Notes: generated by a model from the letters alone, not told the origin. Shown: positions 1 through 12,578, counted from the stretch's first letter. The stretch is 64,000 nucleotides of DNA from Diphasiastrum complanatum (GCA_029204225.1 CM055096.1:6200316-6264315), one strand, 5' to 3'. Numbers and translations are program-made.

Positions 1-79
1 AATCCCAAATTCAGTTAAGAAATGAACTCAAGCTGAATCTCGTGAGGATCCTGAGGAAGAGGCCATGGCAGTAACGTGA

Positions 80-876
80 ATATCGCACTTGTGCGTGAGG
101 GAGAACTAAAACAAAACTAATTATCAAGATGGTGCACAAGAGGGATATGTACTATAGGCAGATACCGAATATCGCACTTGTGCGCAAGTAGGTATCGTTG
201 CAAGCAAACGGACAACAATGCGCGCGCACAAGAGCGATATGCTGCGAATTTTCGAGAATGGAAAAGATAAAAAATTAATCGATTTTTGTGCCCTTTATAC
301 TAAATTTTTGCACGTGTGGTCAACGGACAAAGGACACATGTCTACTTTCAATTGGACTACAGGCACTGGCGCGTGTGAGGTGACACCTGGACACGTGTGA
401 AATGACACCTGGACACATGTCGCGTGTTCATTCATTTGCTCGACAACACGTGTCGCTCTCACATTTGCTCGTACAAATCTCACACGTGTAATGTGACAGG
501 GTGACATGTGTCACTCTCGCATTTGTCCGTACAACTCCCACACGTGTGACATGACGTTCTTTCGCACGTGCGAACCGCGATATAAAATCACAAACTTCGA
601 TGAATTTTTTTACTTTTTCTTGACCCCGCATATCGCACTTGTGCGTGCACAATCAATATTCCTCCTACTGCCTTCCATGCGCACAGGTCCGATACATCTG
701 CCTACGTGTCTCCCTGTATCGCACTTGTGCGCCTTTCTTCAAAACTAATCGCTCTCTCTTATATTCGGCTTGCACAAGTCCGATATATCGTACATTTGGT
801 CCTTACATATCGATCCTCTGTGAGGTCTTTATCATCCCTCCCTGCTCATCCTAACCGTCATGCACAAGTCCGCTAT
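80..876. repeat. Dispersed palindromic motif ATATCGCACTTGTGCG, about nine copies in both orientations
   Basis: The 16-mer ATATCGCACTTGTGCG (arms CGCAC/GTGCG around TT) occurs exactly at 80-95, 169-184 and 630-645, and nearly so at 717-732. The complementary form is at 225-240, 679-694, 771-786 and 861-876, with a weaker copy near 133-147. No convincing long reading frame lies here. The recurrence in both orientations is directly visible. Whether this is the LTR or terminal region of a transposon or a protein-binding array is not known. Confidence 0.75.
311..574. promoter_or_regulatory. Cluster of six CACGTG (G-box) hexamers
   Basis: CACGTG occurs at 311-316, 392-397, 447-452, 483-488, 541-546 and 565-570. 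The last sits inside a perfect 14-bp palindrome at 561-574 (TTCGCACGTGCGAA). Near-matches ACATGT and ACACCTGGACAC lie between them. CACGTG is the core bound by plant bHLH and bZIP factors (established knowledge). No gene start is visible close by, so a promoter role, perhaps of a transposon LTR, is inference. Confidence 0.4.
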
Positions 877-1026
877 CCCATAGTACACGTCCATGGATAG
901 GAGAAAGCAGACAAGGAGGGACTTCTTCTCTCCTGGCTCATCCTCAGCCCCTGCGGTTGCCATTACACCATCCGCTAGACGTGCAACCGCAGCAGATGGC
1001 TCTATGAGATACGCAAGTATCAGAGA

Positions 1027-1317
1027 TCAACAGCTCTGTTGATCCCAAGAGCTCCATTCTACCGTGCTATCTGAAACATAACAAGAAATGATACATTTTG
1101 TTGTCTTCCAGTTATAAGCTTCATCTTTCTCATTGTAAAGAATCACAGACTCGATTGTAGATCTGGGTCTCCTTGCCATTGCTATTTTCAAAGCTTGGGT
1201 GCCAAAAAACTCTCTGATATGATACTTACTTTCAATTTTTTGTATCACATTTAATCTAATGTGAATGCCAACATAGTCACAATTACTATGTATACCATAT
1301 TTTATGTAACTGTACAT
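1027..1317 (-). other. Unidentified open frame next to the Helitron remnant
   Basis: A 96-codon open frame I do not recognise, with a basic stretch (ARRPRST) in the middle. It lies downstream of the helicase remnant on the same strand, so it could be a decayed part of the same element. No motif supports that, and chance openness is possible. Confidence 0.2.
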
Positions 1318-1534
1318 ACTATATTTCTACAACTGTAACCAGCATAGTTAGAAAATTTCATTATACTAACCAGCATAGTCAAGTAAATTTAACTTGAGGT
1401 ATTGACGTCGGGTCGGGCATATTAGCACGTGTCAAGCAGGAAGAAGAAACCAATGGGATACGTACATGTTGCCCGGACACAAATTTCAAAGTTTTCTATA
1501 TTGCGTTTTTATTTTTTAGTTAATTTGAACTACG

Positions 1535-2290
1535 TTACGTAGATTTCAAATTTGTGCATTTTGATTGGGCCTGGTGACGGTCAAAGCTAAAGAAAAAAAT
1601 AAAAGTATCTTTACAAAGGGTCTTTTTGATATTGAGAACTCCTCTAATGTCAGCCCCAAAAATAACTAGAACTCCTCTGAATGGAACGTCGATACTCAAC
1701 ATATCTCGTAGAGATCGATCTACACACTCTATAGCATACTTAGGCGAAATGGAAGCCTCATCCCAAATGATCAGTCGACATGTCATCAAGAGCGTACCTA
1801 ACGCAGATTGCTTAGAAATGTTGCATGTCGAGCTCTAATTCAATTCTGTCAGAGGAATTTTAAACTGAGAGTGTGCTGGGTACCACCTTTCATCAACAGT
1901 GCAGCAATCCCACATGATGCAACTGCCAATGCTATTCACCCTTGTGCACGCACGTACGACAACATGACACTATACAGGTGCATCTTACCTGTACCACCCG
2001 GGTCGTCTGCAAAAAGCACTCCACCTTCTCTCTGAACAACATGCTCACGTACTACCCTATCAAAAATCTTTCGATGTTCAATCTCTCAATGTCAACTTCA
2101 ACCTCTAAAGGGTTCTCATCAACAAACACCTCATCGCGAAACAATGGAGATGAACCAAAATCAACATCGGGGACCCTAAGCCCAAAATTCACTAACGACT
2201 TTCCAGCTGCCTGCATGTGTGACTCCACATCAAGAACAACTCTGTCTACCACAACCTGACTCATCGAAATGGTCTCACACGTTATTGGCT
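1535..2290 (-). pseudogene. Helitron-type PIF1-like helicase remnant
   Basis: Conceptual translation in shifting frames gives, in order, a region resembling the start of plant Helitron helicase domains (SLVNFGLRVPDVDF, about 2190-2150), a Walker A loop DDPGGTGKM (1981-2007, Thr/Met changed from the usual GKT), a GIAALL-like segment, and the Walker B motif LIIWDEAS (1752-1775) followed by a DRSLRDML segment. That order and wording are typical of the PIF1 helicase in plant Helitron Rep/Hel proteins. At least two frame changes and in-frame stops show it is dead. The Rep nuclease domain and the Helitron termini were not found. Confidence 0.75.
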
Positions 2291-2819
2291 ATTGCGAGAT
2301 TCTTCCCAGTCTTAGATGCTTTGCCAAGCAGCCTAACCTCTGAGCTTGAGAAGAACGTAAACTGGCCTTTCCTACATTTCTGTTCTGCACATAGGATCAT
2401 GATGGCCAATTTTGCATATGTTCATTGTAATGTATTCACTCTGCCTGTCAGAGGATGACTTCAAGGCTTCGAACACTTTGTTGTTTAAGAATGAGCACTT
2501 GCCAATAGAACAATTAACTCTGTTACGAGGCAAGTCATGGTGAACAAATTCAGATTTGCAATGCAGCACAGTTGCTCAATTTTCAAGATCCTAAGGGCTG
2601 TAATCAAATTTAAGGAAGCTAATCTACTTGCAAAACCAGAAAACTTAAACTAGCATGCCACATTTCTCATGAAAAACAAGAAAACTAATTTCTACAAGCA
2701 TTCAAGAACCAAGAAGCTCCATATTCTTGATTCTTGAAGTTTTCAAGAAACTCGATAAACCAAAACATAGCAAGATCTATACCACATTATTGGCTACAAA
2801 TCTCTTGGATGCTTGCAAC

Positions 2820-3033
2820 CTATTAATCCACCAAAATAGAAATGACACAACTCCTGTTGTGAAACATTCATCCCTACGTTTACTATTTGCATATGTAGCT
2901 GCTTACGACCTCAAGATTCACATTATCGACGAGAAGACAGCCTTCTTGCATGGTGAGCTAGATGAAGAGGTCTACATGGATCAACCCCTAGGATATGTCT
3001 CGAATTCACTTCCTACTTATGCATGCGACAACT
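2820..3033 (+). pseudogene. Copia reverse transcriptase fragment
   Basis: Open for about 70 codons with the Copia RT signature: HSSLRLLFAYVAAYDLKIH, then a DEKTAFLHGELDEEVYMDQP block (usual form DVKTAFLHGEL). Only RT motif 1-2 is present. The codons upstream (from 2727) do not match anything I recognise. A short orphan piece on the opposite strand to the next Copia copy. Confidence 0.8.
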
Positions 3034-3089
3034 AGTTAGATTCACACCCAGTGCTCTTCAGTGCATCAGGAGGCTGATGAATTAAGAAA

Positions 3090-3440
3090 ACATAGTTTAA
3101 ACACCCGACCGGATCAATCACCTCAGCACAACGTCAAGTGCAACAAGAACACAGAATTACTCACTCCAAACTGTATATTCAACTAATAAGTAAGTACAAA
3201 GATAAGTTGCTTAAAAGCACTCAAAGGGCTCGTAAAAGAAATATGGCCCAATAACTCTAGAACTAAGCACACGTGGTGCCGTCGAAATAAGAAAGCACTG
3301 TATAAGTCGATCATTGCTATTTTAACTCTCTTCCTCAATGATCAATGTTTTCTCTTTTCTTTGTTTTTAAGAGTTTACTCTATTCATGGAACATACCTCC
3401 ATGATAGTATTACAAGTAAAGGCTCTTTACATAACCAGAT
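3090..3440 (-). repeat. 3' non-coding/LTR portion of Copia family A, copy 1
   Basis: About 350 bp that recurs with few changes at 24735-25071 (both contain AAACACCCGACCGGATCAATCACC and the run GATAAGTTGCTTAAAA). In both places it lies directly 3' of the family A RNase H end on the minus strand. That position fits the 3' untranslated region and LTR; exact LTR ends were not resolved. Confidence 0.6.
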
Positions 3441-4678
3441 CTAAGCCAAGTTTTGTTCTAAAAGTCTCAAACTTTTTTTACTTAAAGCTTTCGTAAATAT
3501 ATCAGCAACTTGTAATAACGCGGAACAATGTACAATACTTATATCTTCAGATTGTAACTTTTCACGCACAAAGTGATATTTTACTTCAATATATTTTGTT
3601 CTTGCGTGAAAGATAGGATTTTTAGCCAATTGTATTCCACTTTGACTATCACATAAAATAACAGTGGGATTTACCTGCTTCATGCCAATCTCACATAATA
3701 ACTTACGTAGCCAAACAGCTTTCTGGGTAGCAGAACTCAATGCTTTATATTCGGCTTATGTGGAAGAAAGAGAAATAGTATCTTGCTTTTTGCTAGACCA
3801 TGAAAAACAACTGCTACCAAAATTGAAGGCATAACCTGTTGTTGACTTTCTATCATCTATACTTCCTGCCCAATCAGCGTCAACATAACCTTGCAACTTG
3901 GTAAAACACTTTGTCTTTTGTAGATTAGACCAAGGTTAGGTGTACCTTTCACATACCTCAAAAATCTTTTTGCAGCTTTCCAATGGTCCATAGTGGGTGA
4001 TGACATGAATTGGCTAATCAAACTTACAGCATAGCAGATATCAGGACGTGTAGTCATACGATATATCAAACTCCCAACTAGCTGACGAAATAGTGTAGCA
4101 TCAACATGTGCACTATCATCAATACGAGATAATTTCTTACCAGCTTTGCAAGGGATGATGGAAGGTTTGCACTCTGTCATGTGAAATCTCTCCAATATCT
4201 CACCCACATACTTGTTATGACATAACCTGATATCACTGCTAGTTTGCCATACTTCGACACCCAAGCAATAGTGCATAAGATCTAAATTTGTCATCTCAAA
4301 CTGCTTGCATAAGTTGGCTTTGATAGAACGAGTGAGGTTCTCATCATTGCCCGTGATAATGATATCACCAACGTAAAGTACAATCAAGGCAATGTTGTCA
4401 TCATTTATAAGAAGATTAAGGTTTGGATCTGAATTTGTTTTTACAAACCCATGAGAAAGAAAGTAACTGTCAATGCGTCCATACCATGCGCGTGGCGCTT
4501 GTTTAAGGCCATAACGTGCTTTATATAGTTTACATACGTTCTGTTCTTGCCCTTTTGCCATGAAGCCCTGCGGTTGGACCATGTAAACTTCTTCCTCTAA
4601 GTCACCATTCAAAAATGCAGACTTCACATCCATTTGATAGATTTTCCACCCAAAATGAGATGCTATGGAGATAAGCAT
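3441..4678 (-). pseudogene. Copia family A copy 1: reverse transcriptase-RNase H remnant
   Basis: The minus strand encodes Copia RT (QMDVKSAFLNGDLEEEVYMVQP, then YGLKQAPRAWY), the active-site region LYVGDIII, and, after a frame break near 3857-3740, the RNase H tail (SSATQKAVWLRKLLCEIGM ... HFVREKL ... ADIFTKAL). The catalytic motif reads YVGD instead of YVDD, which removes an essential aspartate. The element is cut at its 5' side at about 4678; gag, protease and integrase are absent. It is closely similar to the copy at 25072-27915. Confidence 0.92.
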
Positions 4679-5805
4679 TATCTACAATGAGGAATATTTG
4701 ACTATGGTTGAGGTGGAAGAGCATTGGAAGCTTCATTTTATCAGAACAGAGCTCATGCTATTACAAACCAATCTACCAACATATTTCAGATATATTATCA
4801 ACGGAAGACTCATAAGTACTTTATGTTTATTGCCATTTCAAAATAGAACAAAATAATAGAAAATGTCATCACATCATTTACAATTGCACATTCACTAATA
4901 TTTGCCATGTCACAGATGCGAAAAAGACAGGAGCTGATAACGTGCTGCAAAGATCTACCTACAACAATCACCATTGTGGGAGAACAATAGTTTCAAATAA
5001 ACTTTAGTAAAAATCTGTGTATACACTCTTTCATTCAATAAATGAAAGCCCAAGTTGGGCATCAGTACATGTATTTTTTGCTCTTAAATTCATAAACTAG
5101 AGCAGCATTTGATATATCAATGTATATTTTTCTATGAATTCTATACATGTTCTATGCTATCTATATTTGTTCTGATCTTAATTTAGTATAACTACATCAT
5201 CCTTTGCACCATCATTAATAACGGGAGGCTAAAGCCTTGCCCTAGCCAGTATACTCAGGTTATTTTCTTGTCTAAATCTGTACACCTGGCTTGATGTGTA
5301 CTCAGGAAGTGTAAACTGCAAAATAGAACATTCATGTATTAGTAGTAGCCAAAAACATCAACAAAATAAAAAACTAATCATGATTTCAAAATAAGAATAG
5401 ACATAATTTATTACCTTAGAAATATCGACATCTTGCTGAAGGTTGAACCACTCAAAAAATAACTTTGCATTGTTTAATGTGTACCACCCACAACTGAATG
5501 AATCATTTTGCTGGGGTGACTGCAAAATAATTCAGCACACAAGAAATCAATTATGAAATAGAATGAATTAGAATGAAAGAATTACATTAGAATACTAATT
5601 TCAAAATGCTATTAAGAAAGACAGAGTTTATCTCCAAATTGACGATCTGCCAGTCCACGGAATGGAAAACATCTGCAGGAATATATTTACTTAGATATGG
5701 AAGGTATATGTCTACATCCTTATGCATATTTCTCGCCGAATTCATCTTGACACAAAAACCTTTAATTATGTTATCTATAGATCTCTTAATAGTATATCAA
5801 GTTTA
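4679..5805. other. AT-rich stretch without recognised gene
   Basis: About 1.1 kb with only short open frames and no motif I recognise on either strand. It follows the truncated end of Copia copy 1 abruptly. It may be old intergenic DNA or an unrecognised element. Confidence 0.5.
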
Positions 5806-5847
5806 AACTCTTGTGGTCACTGCTAAAAAAGATTGAAATTTCTTTAG

Positions 5848-6104
5848 TTGCAATTTGAGATTCGAGAGGAAGTCGAGGCCAGAGAACACCTTGATTACAA
5901 GGATGGTTCTGACCAGGCCCTCTACGGCAACAAAGAAAAATCCAAGAAGCAATTCAAGCCTAAGAGGAGTCCAATCAGAGGCAGGATCGTGACCAACGAG
6001 CATAGGGTACGAGCAAAAGCAACTAGAAGACCAAGGGGAGGTCGAAACGACGAGTTGCAGACAAGAAGACCTGCACGAGATGCAGAAGAGACGTGCATAC
6101 AGTA
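5848..6104 (+). pseudogene. Copia gag C-terminal fragment
   Basis: An 85-codon frame starting EVEAREHLDYKDGSDQALYG and continuing with a basic KEKSKKQFKPKR tract. It aligns by eye with the gag region at about 10785-10890 (EVEARERYDDNGDSGNALF, then KKSKFKR), which there lies just before the CCHC knuckles. The knuckles themselves are missing, and the frame runs on into an Arg-rich tail. Confidence 0.5.
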
Positions 6105-6140
6105 GATACCTGCTGGCTCAATTCCAAGATCCGTTGGATT

Positions 6141-6620
6141 AATGTGAAAAAGCCTGAAGGGGTCTGAAGTGCAAAGTGCATTGAAACTGAAAAAATTGTT
6201 GGGTCCCAAGTTTTTTGAAGGGTGAAGTTTCTTCACACTGAAGAAACAGTTCAAACACCCAAATTGTCCTTATTTTCACCTCCTTCAGCCTATTTTGGCC
6301 AAGCGAAAGGCTATAGCCTCCAAATGAAGGGCACTCTGACTGTACTCGCAAGTATGGTACACCAAAACAGAGTGATTGCCATGGAGAAAGTGTTCCAAGC
6401 GCACCAGAAGTGATTTTACCATTCCACTGGGCAGAAAGCTGGGAGTTGGTGACAAGAAGCATTTCAAAAAACGACGCCAGTTTGGCTTTCAATTTGGCGA
6501 AAGAGTGGCGGGTGGCCTGGTAAGCCAAAAATTGCAGGTCATTATTATTTATTTCTGACATCACGGTTGGCTCCAGCATACACTTTATAGCCTACAGGTG
6601 AAGTTTCAAGCAGTTTGGCG
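6141..6620 (+). repeat. 5' leader of Copia family B, copy 1
   Basis: About 480 bp non-coding, closely matched by 13385-13862 in front of the second family B copy. Shared blocks include GAAGTTTCTTCA...GTGAAGAAACAGTTCAAA, CATTCCACT(G/A)GGCA and GAAGTTTCAAGCAGTTT just before the gag start. No tRNA-iMet primer site was seen, so I cannot say where LTR ends and leader begins. Confidence 0.6.
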
Positions 6621-9128
6621 ATGGCAAACATCAATGAGGCAATTTTGGGCGATGCAAGCAAACTTGATGGGGCTTCTAACTACAACATCTGAAAATTCAA
6701 AATGAAGAGCATTTTGATGGAGAAAGAGTTGTGGGAGATCGTGGCAGGTATTGGAATCCGGCCAAATACCACTCCAGGTGACATAAGGGCCTTTGATAAA
6801 AAGGCGCAGAGAGCATTGTCCTTGATCAATCTTTCAGTGAAAGACCATGTGTAACTCATATAAGTGATGCCACGACGGCTAGGGGAGCTTGGAAAGCTCT
6901 TAGAATGCGATTTCAAACTTGCAATCCAGATCGAGCCATGTTCTTTAAGTCGAGATTGAACGCATAAAGGATGGAAGAAAGTGAATTAGTGGGATCTTTC
7001 TTCACCAGGATAAAGGAGCTGAGAGATCAACTTGTGGCGATTGGAGAACCAATCAGAAAAATTGAATTTGTACATGCCACAATGAGCGGTGTCTCGGAAG
7101 GGCTACAGATGTTTGTGAGCGGCATTGCTTCAAGGGAGAGGTTGTCTACTTTTGAAGACTTCCACGGAATCATGTTGCAAGAAGAGCAGCGTCGCGAAGT
7201 GGTGAAGTCAAGGCAAACCCCACAGGAGGATCAAGCCTTGCTTGCTAAAGGCAAGCAGAAAGGATGGAAAAGGATTTCTAAGAAATCCAAGGAGAGTCAT
7301 CATCAAAAGGAAAAAAGAAGAAAGGCAAATGTTACTATTGCCACAAATCGGGTCATTGGGCACGCGAGTGTTATAAGAAGAAAGCGGACATAAAGGCAGA
7401 AAAAGTGACTCAACAAGGAAACATTGCCGAAGATGATGGAGAAGATGACGAGACAAGTGTCTTCTCATCGGCATTGGCATCTCAAGTTGATGATGGTGCC
7501 AGATGGTTCATAGATTCAGGCACCACAAGGCATATGACCAAAAAACGTGATTGGTCTGAAAAATTCTCACCAATCCATGATGGGAATAAGGTCACTCAAG
7601 CCAATGGAGAGGAATGCTAGATACAGGGTGTGGGCAATGTACTTGTGCAGTTTTCTGATGGCAAAATCAAAAACATCCCTAATGTACTTTATGTTACTGG
7701 ACTCAAAAAGAGTTTGCTTTCTGTTGGTGTAATGGCAAATCAACATCTTAAAGTTGAATTTGTCAAGGATGGATGCCTTATGAAGGATATGAACCACAAC
7801 CATAAAGTGGTGGCGAAGGGTTATAGAGATAGTAACTGTGGCCTTTATAAATTGGAAGCTGCAAAACCAGGTGAATATGGTTTGGCTATCTCAACAACAT
7901 CTCAATCCGAGTTGTGGCACAGAAGACTTGGTCATTTGAACTATGGGAGCTTGAGATTGATGGCGAAGCTGAAGATGGTAATAGGATTACCGGCATTGCA
8001 GGATGATCATCATGCAATATGTGAAGGATGCATCATGGGAAAGCATCACAGGGAGACATTCAAGAAAGGTGGAATTGCAAGAGCTAAGAAACCGCTGGAA
8101 CTCATTCACAACGACCTGTGCGGCCCAATGAAGACCATGTCATTGGGGAAAGCATATTATTTTATGACTTTCATAGATGATTACTCTAGGAGGACATGGA
8201 TTTATTTCTTGAAGAAGAAATCTGACGCTTTTGCTTGCTTCAAGGAGTTCAAGACTTTGGTAGAGAACCAACTGGATGCACGCATCAAAGTGCTAAGATC
8301 TGATAGAGGGGGCGAATACAAATATGATGATTTTGTAGATTTTTGCAAAGAACACGACATTAAAAGCCAATTCACACAGTCACACATGCCGCATAGTAAT
8401 GGTGTAGCTAAAAGAAAAAACATGACTATTATGGAGAGTGCACACTCCATGATGAAGCATATGGGCTTGACCGATTCACTTTGGTCGGAAGCGTGCAGTG
8501 CGGCAACGTTCTTGCAAAACAAGAGCCCTACAGTTGCGGTTCCAAATGTGACTCCCGAAGAAGCATTTACTGGAATAAAGCCAAAAATCGACAAGTTTCG
8601 TGTCATTGGATGTAAGGCCTATGTACGTGTGCCAAAGGAGGAGCAAAAGAAACTTGATGCCAAAGCAATCAAGTGTATCTTCATCGGTTATGATGAAAGG
8701 ATGAAAGCTTACAGGTGTTTTGATCCTGTAATGAATAAGATTCACATTAGTAAAGATGTGATCTTTGATGAAACGCATAGGTATGAAGATGAAGACCATG
8801 CAAGTGGTGAAAGCATCAAAAGACTTCCCACAATTCTGGAGGAAGAAGATGAAGAAGATGCTCCACGAGATGATGCACGTGAAGACGAGAGTCGAGAGGA
8901 CGAGTATGAAAGGACACCACCTATTCAAGAGCCTAGGGGGAGGTACTTGCCAGTAGGTGCAATAAAGGAAAAACTGGTTGGAAGTAAGAGACATTACCTA
9001 GACACTCCTTGGGATACATACTCTCCATGTAGTGTATCACCTGAATCTAAGATACCAAAATGGTATGAAAAGATCATGAAGGACGTAAAGTTGAATCAAA
9101 CAGGATCTAGCACACAAGGCGAAGCCTA
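6621..9128 (+). pseudogene. Copia family B copy 1: gag-protease-integrase remnant
   Basis: Gag starts at ATG 6621. An in-frame TGA at 6690-6692 stands where the relatives' conserved Trp would be, and frameshifts follow near 6850 and 7300. A CCHC knuckle (CYYCHKSGHWARECYKK, read across a frame) is followed by the protease site WFIDSGTTRHMT. The integrase is open at 7630-9129: zinc-binding HRRLGHLNYGS...CEGCIMGKHH, catalytic Asp in HNDLCGP and in LRSDRGGEY. The catalytic Glu motif reads NGVAKRKN, with Lys (8410-8412) for Glu. The coding part stops abruptly at 9129 where gypsy sequence begins, so RT and RNase H are lost. Confidence 0.9.
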
Positions 9129-10235
9129 AGAAGAAGAAATCAATTTCCTTGCCAGATGTTGGCATATTGTCCATTGATCTGGGAGATTTTGGTGCATAAG
9201 AGATCGACGTTACAATTGTTGGATGTTTAATTGAGAAAGTGTTGATTGATTCAGGTTCAAGTGTCAATATAAACTGAAGACATTGCTCATGCCCTGGGGT
9301 CGATGAATATTCAACCAACACCCAAAGAAATATCAAATTGGTCGATTCGACATGAAGAAAGCTTGTTGGTGAATTAAAGGACATGACAGTGTATATACAA
9401 GCCAAGCCTTTTACAATGAATTTTATTGTTATCAAACCACTTGGTTTGTCATCATATTTAGTTTTAATTGGGCGACCTGGCTTTATCAGGCTAATTCCAG
9501 AGAACTGAGATTTCAGACTGGTGAGAAAAATAATCATGACAAACCAGAAGAACATATTATTACCTGGAACCATGATAAATATGAAGGTGAGACTCTAGTG
9601 AGTGACACCAGTTTCACTTCAAAAGATTCTTTATATGATCTTAATATATTCTCTAAGGCATCAGATATCGATGTAAATTATTTTGAATGCTACGAGAATA
9701 ATGATTCATCGGACGACGAAAAAGAATTCTTCGAGGTTTGCAATGCAGATACTAATTTGAGCGAATCAGAAGATTCTGATCTGATGATGAGGATACAGAT
9801 GATGAATTAGAAGAATCTGAACAAGAATTTGGTGATAAAAATCATGTTGACAACAAGAATAAATCTGTGAAGTCAGTTATACGTGATATTCATGGCCATA
9901 CCCAGGCCAGTATGACGGAAGGTATGATTATGTCTGATTCTACAGAGCTAATCGAACTTGAACCTGGAAAATATGTGCATGTTTCGAAGTCCCTTGGAGA
10001 GACTGAATTAGCAGAATTTACTGAATGATTAAAAGAGTACCAAGATGTATTTGCTTGGACGCTCGACGATTTGAAAGGAATATCTCCGTAATTTTGTGAG
10101 CACCACATTGATCTTAAAGAAGACGCAGTTCTTGTTCGATAGAGACAATATCGTCTTAATTCAACGTACTCTTTAATGGTAAAGGATAAACTCAACAAGC
10201 ATCTTTCCACTTACACCATTTGAAAAGTGGGGGAT
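9129..10235 (+). pseudogene. Gypsy protease and N-terminal reverse transcriptase fragment
   Basis: Broken frames give a retropepsin-like segment (VLIDSGSSVNI, about 9235-9270, then VLIGRPGFIRLIP near 9455-9500) as in Ty3/gypsy. Further on comes the pre-RT region (LKEYQDVFAWT...DLKGISP, about 10030-10090) with ELEPGKYVHV upstream. Stops interrupt nearly every segment. No RT core follows; Copia sequence starts at about 10240. A separate gypsy RT of opposite strand lies at 16.8-17.6 kb. Confidence 0.75.
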
Positions 10236-10241
10236 AATAGA

Positions 10242-12310
10242 AGATGTCGTCGATAAGCAATATTCAGTCTAAGATCACTACGATTTTGGATACAGATGGT
10301 TCGAATTGATTAAAAACGTCACTCATATTGAAGGGTGAAGGTCTTTGGCAATGGGTAGAACCAATAGAGGAGAAGCCATTAACTACTCTTAGCAAAGAAC
10401 TTCAAGAACGGAGTTTGAGAAATGACAAAACTATAGCAATTATTGCGTCTTCAGTGCATGACAATATAATGCTAGATCTTACATCAATTTCGAACGCAAA
10501 AGATTTATGGGAAGAATTGCAAACCAAAGACTAGATCTCGTAAGTTCTTGGAAGACCAATTAACTTACCTACAATCGGACGGCAAATACCTGACCACATT
10601 CGTACGAAAGATAAAAGATTTGTTTATTTATTTGCAGAATTTTGGTGCGAAAAATGCAATCTCAAAGGAAAACAACTTAGCTATTTTCCTCGAGCCCTAC
10701 CCAGGTCATTCCACACAACTCAAACTCTACTGGCAAAAGATTCGACAATGACACTTCAAAAGGCAATAGATGGAGTCAAATAGGAAGTAGAAGCTCGTGA
10801 ACGCTATGACGATAATGGTGATTCTGGAAATGCTCTATTTACTCAGAAGAATAAATCTTCAAAGAAGTCTAAGTTTAAGAGGGAGTCTTCTAAAATGAAT
10901 GGAAATGAATCCAAGACAAATGAACAACAATCTAGAAAACAACAGAAAAATTCTAGTGATAGGAAGATTTGCAATAGATGCAAAAGATCAGGTCATACAG
11001 AAGACAAGTGTTGGTTAAATCCAAAAATTAATTGCATTCATTGTCATAAATGGGGTCATGCAGCAGTAGACTGTTATCAGAATCCCAGGAACAAGAAGGA
11101 GCAAAATCGAAGCGAACCTTCATATTCAAACTATGTCGAAGACAAAGCAGAATGCTCCAGAGCAGCAAAAGACAAGACAACAAGAAACTCAGCAGCATAT
11201 GTTAGTGCTGATCTATGTTGTTCAACATATTCAAAAATTCAAGAAGTAGTATTTGAATCGGGAGCCACCTCACATTTTGTTTTCTCATAACAAATTTTAT
11301 CTTAGTACAAGAAGACGAATTATTCGAGACTCATTATACTTGGAGACGGTTCTAAACATGTAGTTAATGGAACTGGTGTACTATGGCTGGGTCACAAGAA
11401 ACTGGAGGAAGTTCAATAAATGTCAGTAATCTTCACAAAGGACTCTTGTAAATTGTTCGATGAAGATTCTGATAACCTAGTTGCTAAAGGCAACAAAGAA
11501 GCAAATTTGTATCACTTGAACATTCAAACTCGAATCGAACAAGCAAATCAAACTCAGGAATCAACTGAAATTCTACGACACAAGAGGCTATGTCACATGA
11601 ACATGGAAGCCTTGTACCAAGCCAACAAAAGTTAGAGAATCGAAGGAGTCAAAATCAAAAGTCGAGATATTCAAACTACCTGCGAATCCTATCTTAAAGG
11701 CAACCTTAGCACAATGGAATAGCTGAACGAAAAAATCGTACACTTATGGAAGATGCTAGGTGTATGATGGCTCATGCGAAAGCACCAAAATAGTTGTGAG
11801 CGGAAGCAGTGGCTACATCGAATTATCTTCAAAATCAAATTCTGAAATCTTGAATACCGGATAAAACTCCTCATGAGATATGGTGGAAGTCGACATCTTG
11901 CACATGTTTAGACATTCGGATGTGCAGTTTACATGCACATAGCAGACAAATTGAGAAAGAAACTCGATGAAAAGATAGAACAAGATTTTCTAGTAGGATT
12001 CAAATTACATTTGTCATATTATCAAGTCTATATACCCGAAATTGGCAGAATAAAAGTTGTTCGAGATGTCAAATTTGATGAATTGCAGTACATAGCAGAC
12101 AATGATTTAGTCAGTTGTAAAATTCTCAAAAATTACTATGAGCTGCCAACAACAGAAGTAAAAGAAACAGATGATGAACGAGAATTACCAGATTCAGAGG
12201 AAGTTCAAGATCGAGTACCTGATAGACTCGAATCACCAGTTCAAATTCCAGCAGACAAAGTCGAATTAGAATTGAATTCGAAACAATCTGTGAGAAGATC
12301 TGATAGTTAG
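10242..12310 (+). pseudogene. Copia family C: gag, protease border and integrase pieces
   Basis: From ATG near 10243 a gag-like frame with several stops (GLWQWVEPIEE, then ISNAKDLWEEL). It has two CCHC-type knuckles at about 10970-11080 (CNRCKRSGHTEDKC and CIHCHKWGHAAVDC) and a damaged protease site (FESGATSHFVFS). The integrase pre-core follows (LRHKRLCHMNMEAL); most of the catalytic core is deleted, then HNGIAERKNRTLMEDA (about 11710-11755) and the C-terminal GCAVYMHIADKLRKKLDEK part. RT and RNase H are absent; LTR-like sequence begins after 12310. Confidence 0.85.
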
Positions 12311-12328
12311 AATTAAAGTAGAATCATT

Positions 12329-12578
12329 GTGCTATTGTACTGTGGGTCCTATCAGTTGATAAGGATCAGTTGGCCTCGCCACGGGGCAAGTCGACGGGAC
12401 ACGCATCCCACCAACGGCAACCTGGGTCATGCATGGGTTGCCTGAGTGAACAACTATATGTACAGTGCAATTTCATTTTGAGAAATACAGTTACTATGTG
12501 AGCTTGTTGTGGAGAGTGTTTTTTATTTGTGTTAATGTGTAGCATGATCTATGTTCTTGTTCGAAGCAGATTCTAAGT
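12329..12578 (+). repeat. LTR-like segment ending at a primer-binding site
   Basis: Begins TGTGCTATTGTACTGTGGG and runs about 250 bp to a methionine-tRNA primer-like sequence at 12579. It is placed as a 5' LTR by the primer site directly after it. No matching second LTR was found, so the left border is uncertain. Confidence 0.45.

Noticed and set aside
8476-8994. 172-codon antisense frame, with an almost identical partner at 26797-27315
   Set aside because: Both are the exact antisense of Copia integrase copies; the similarity follows from the sense protein. No independent motif.
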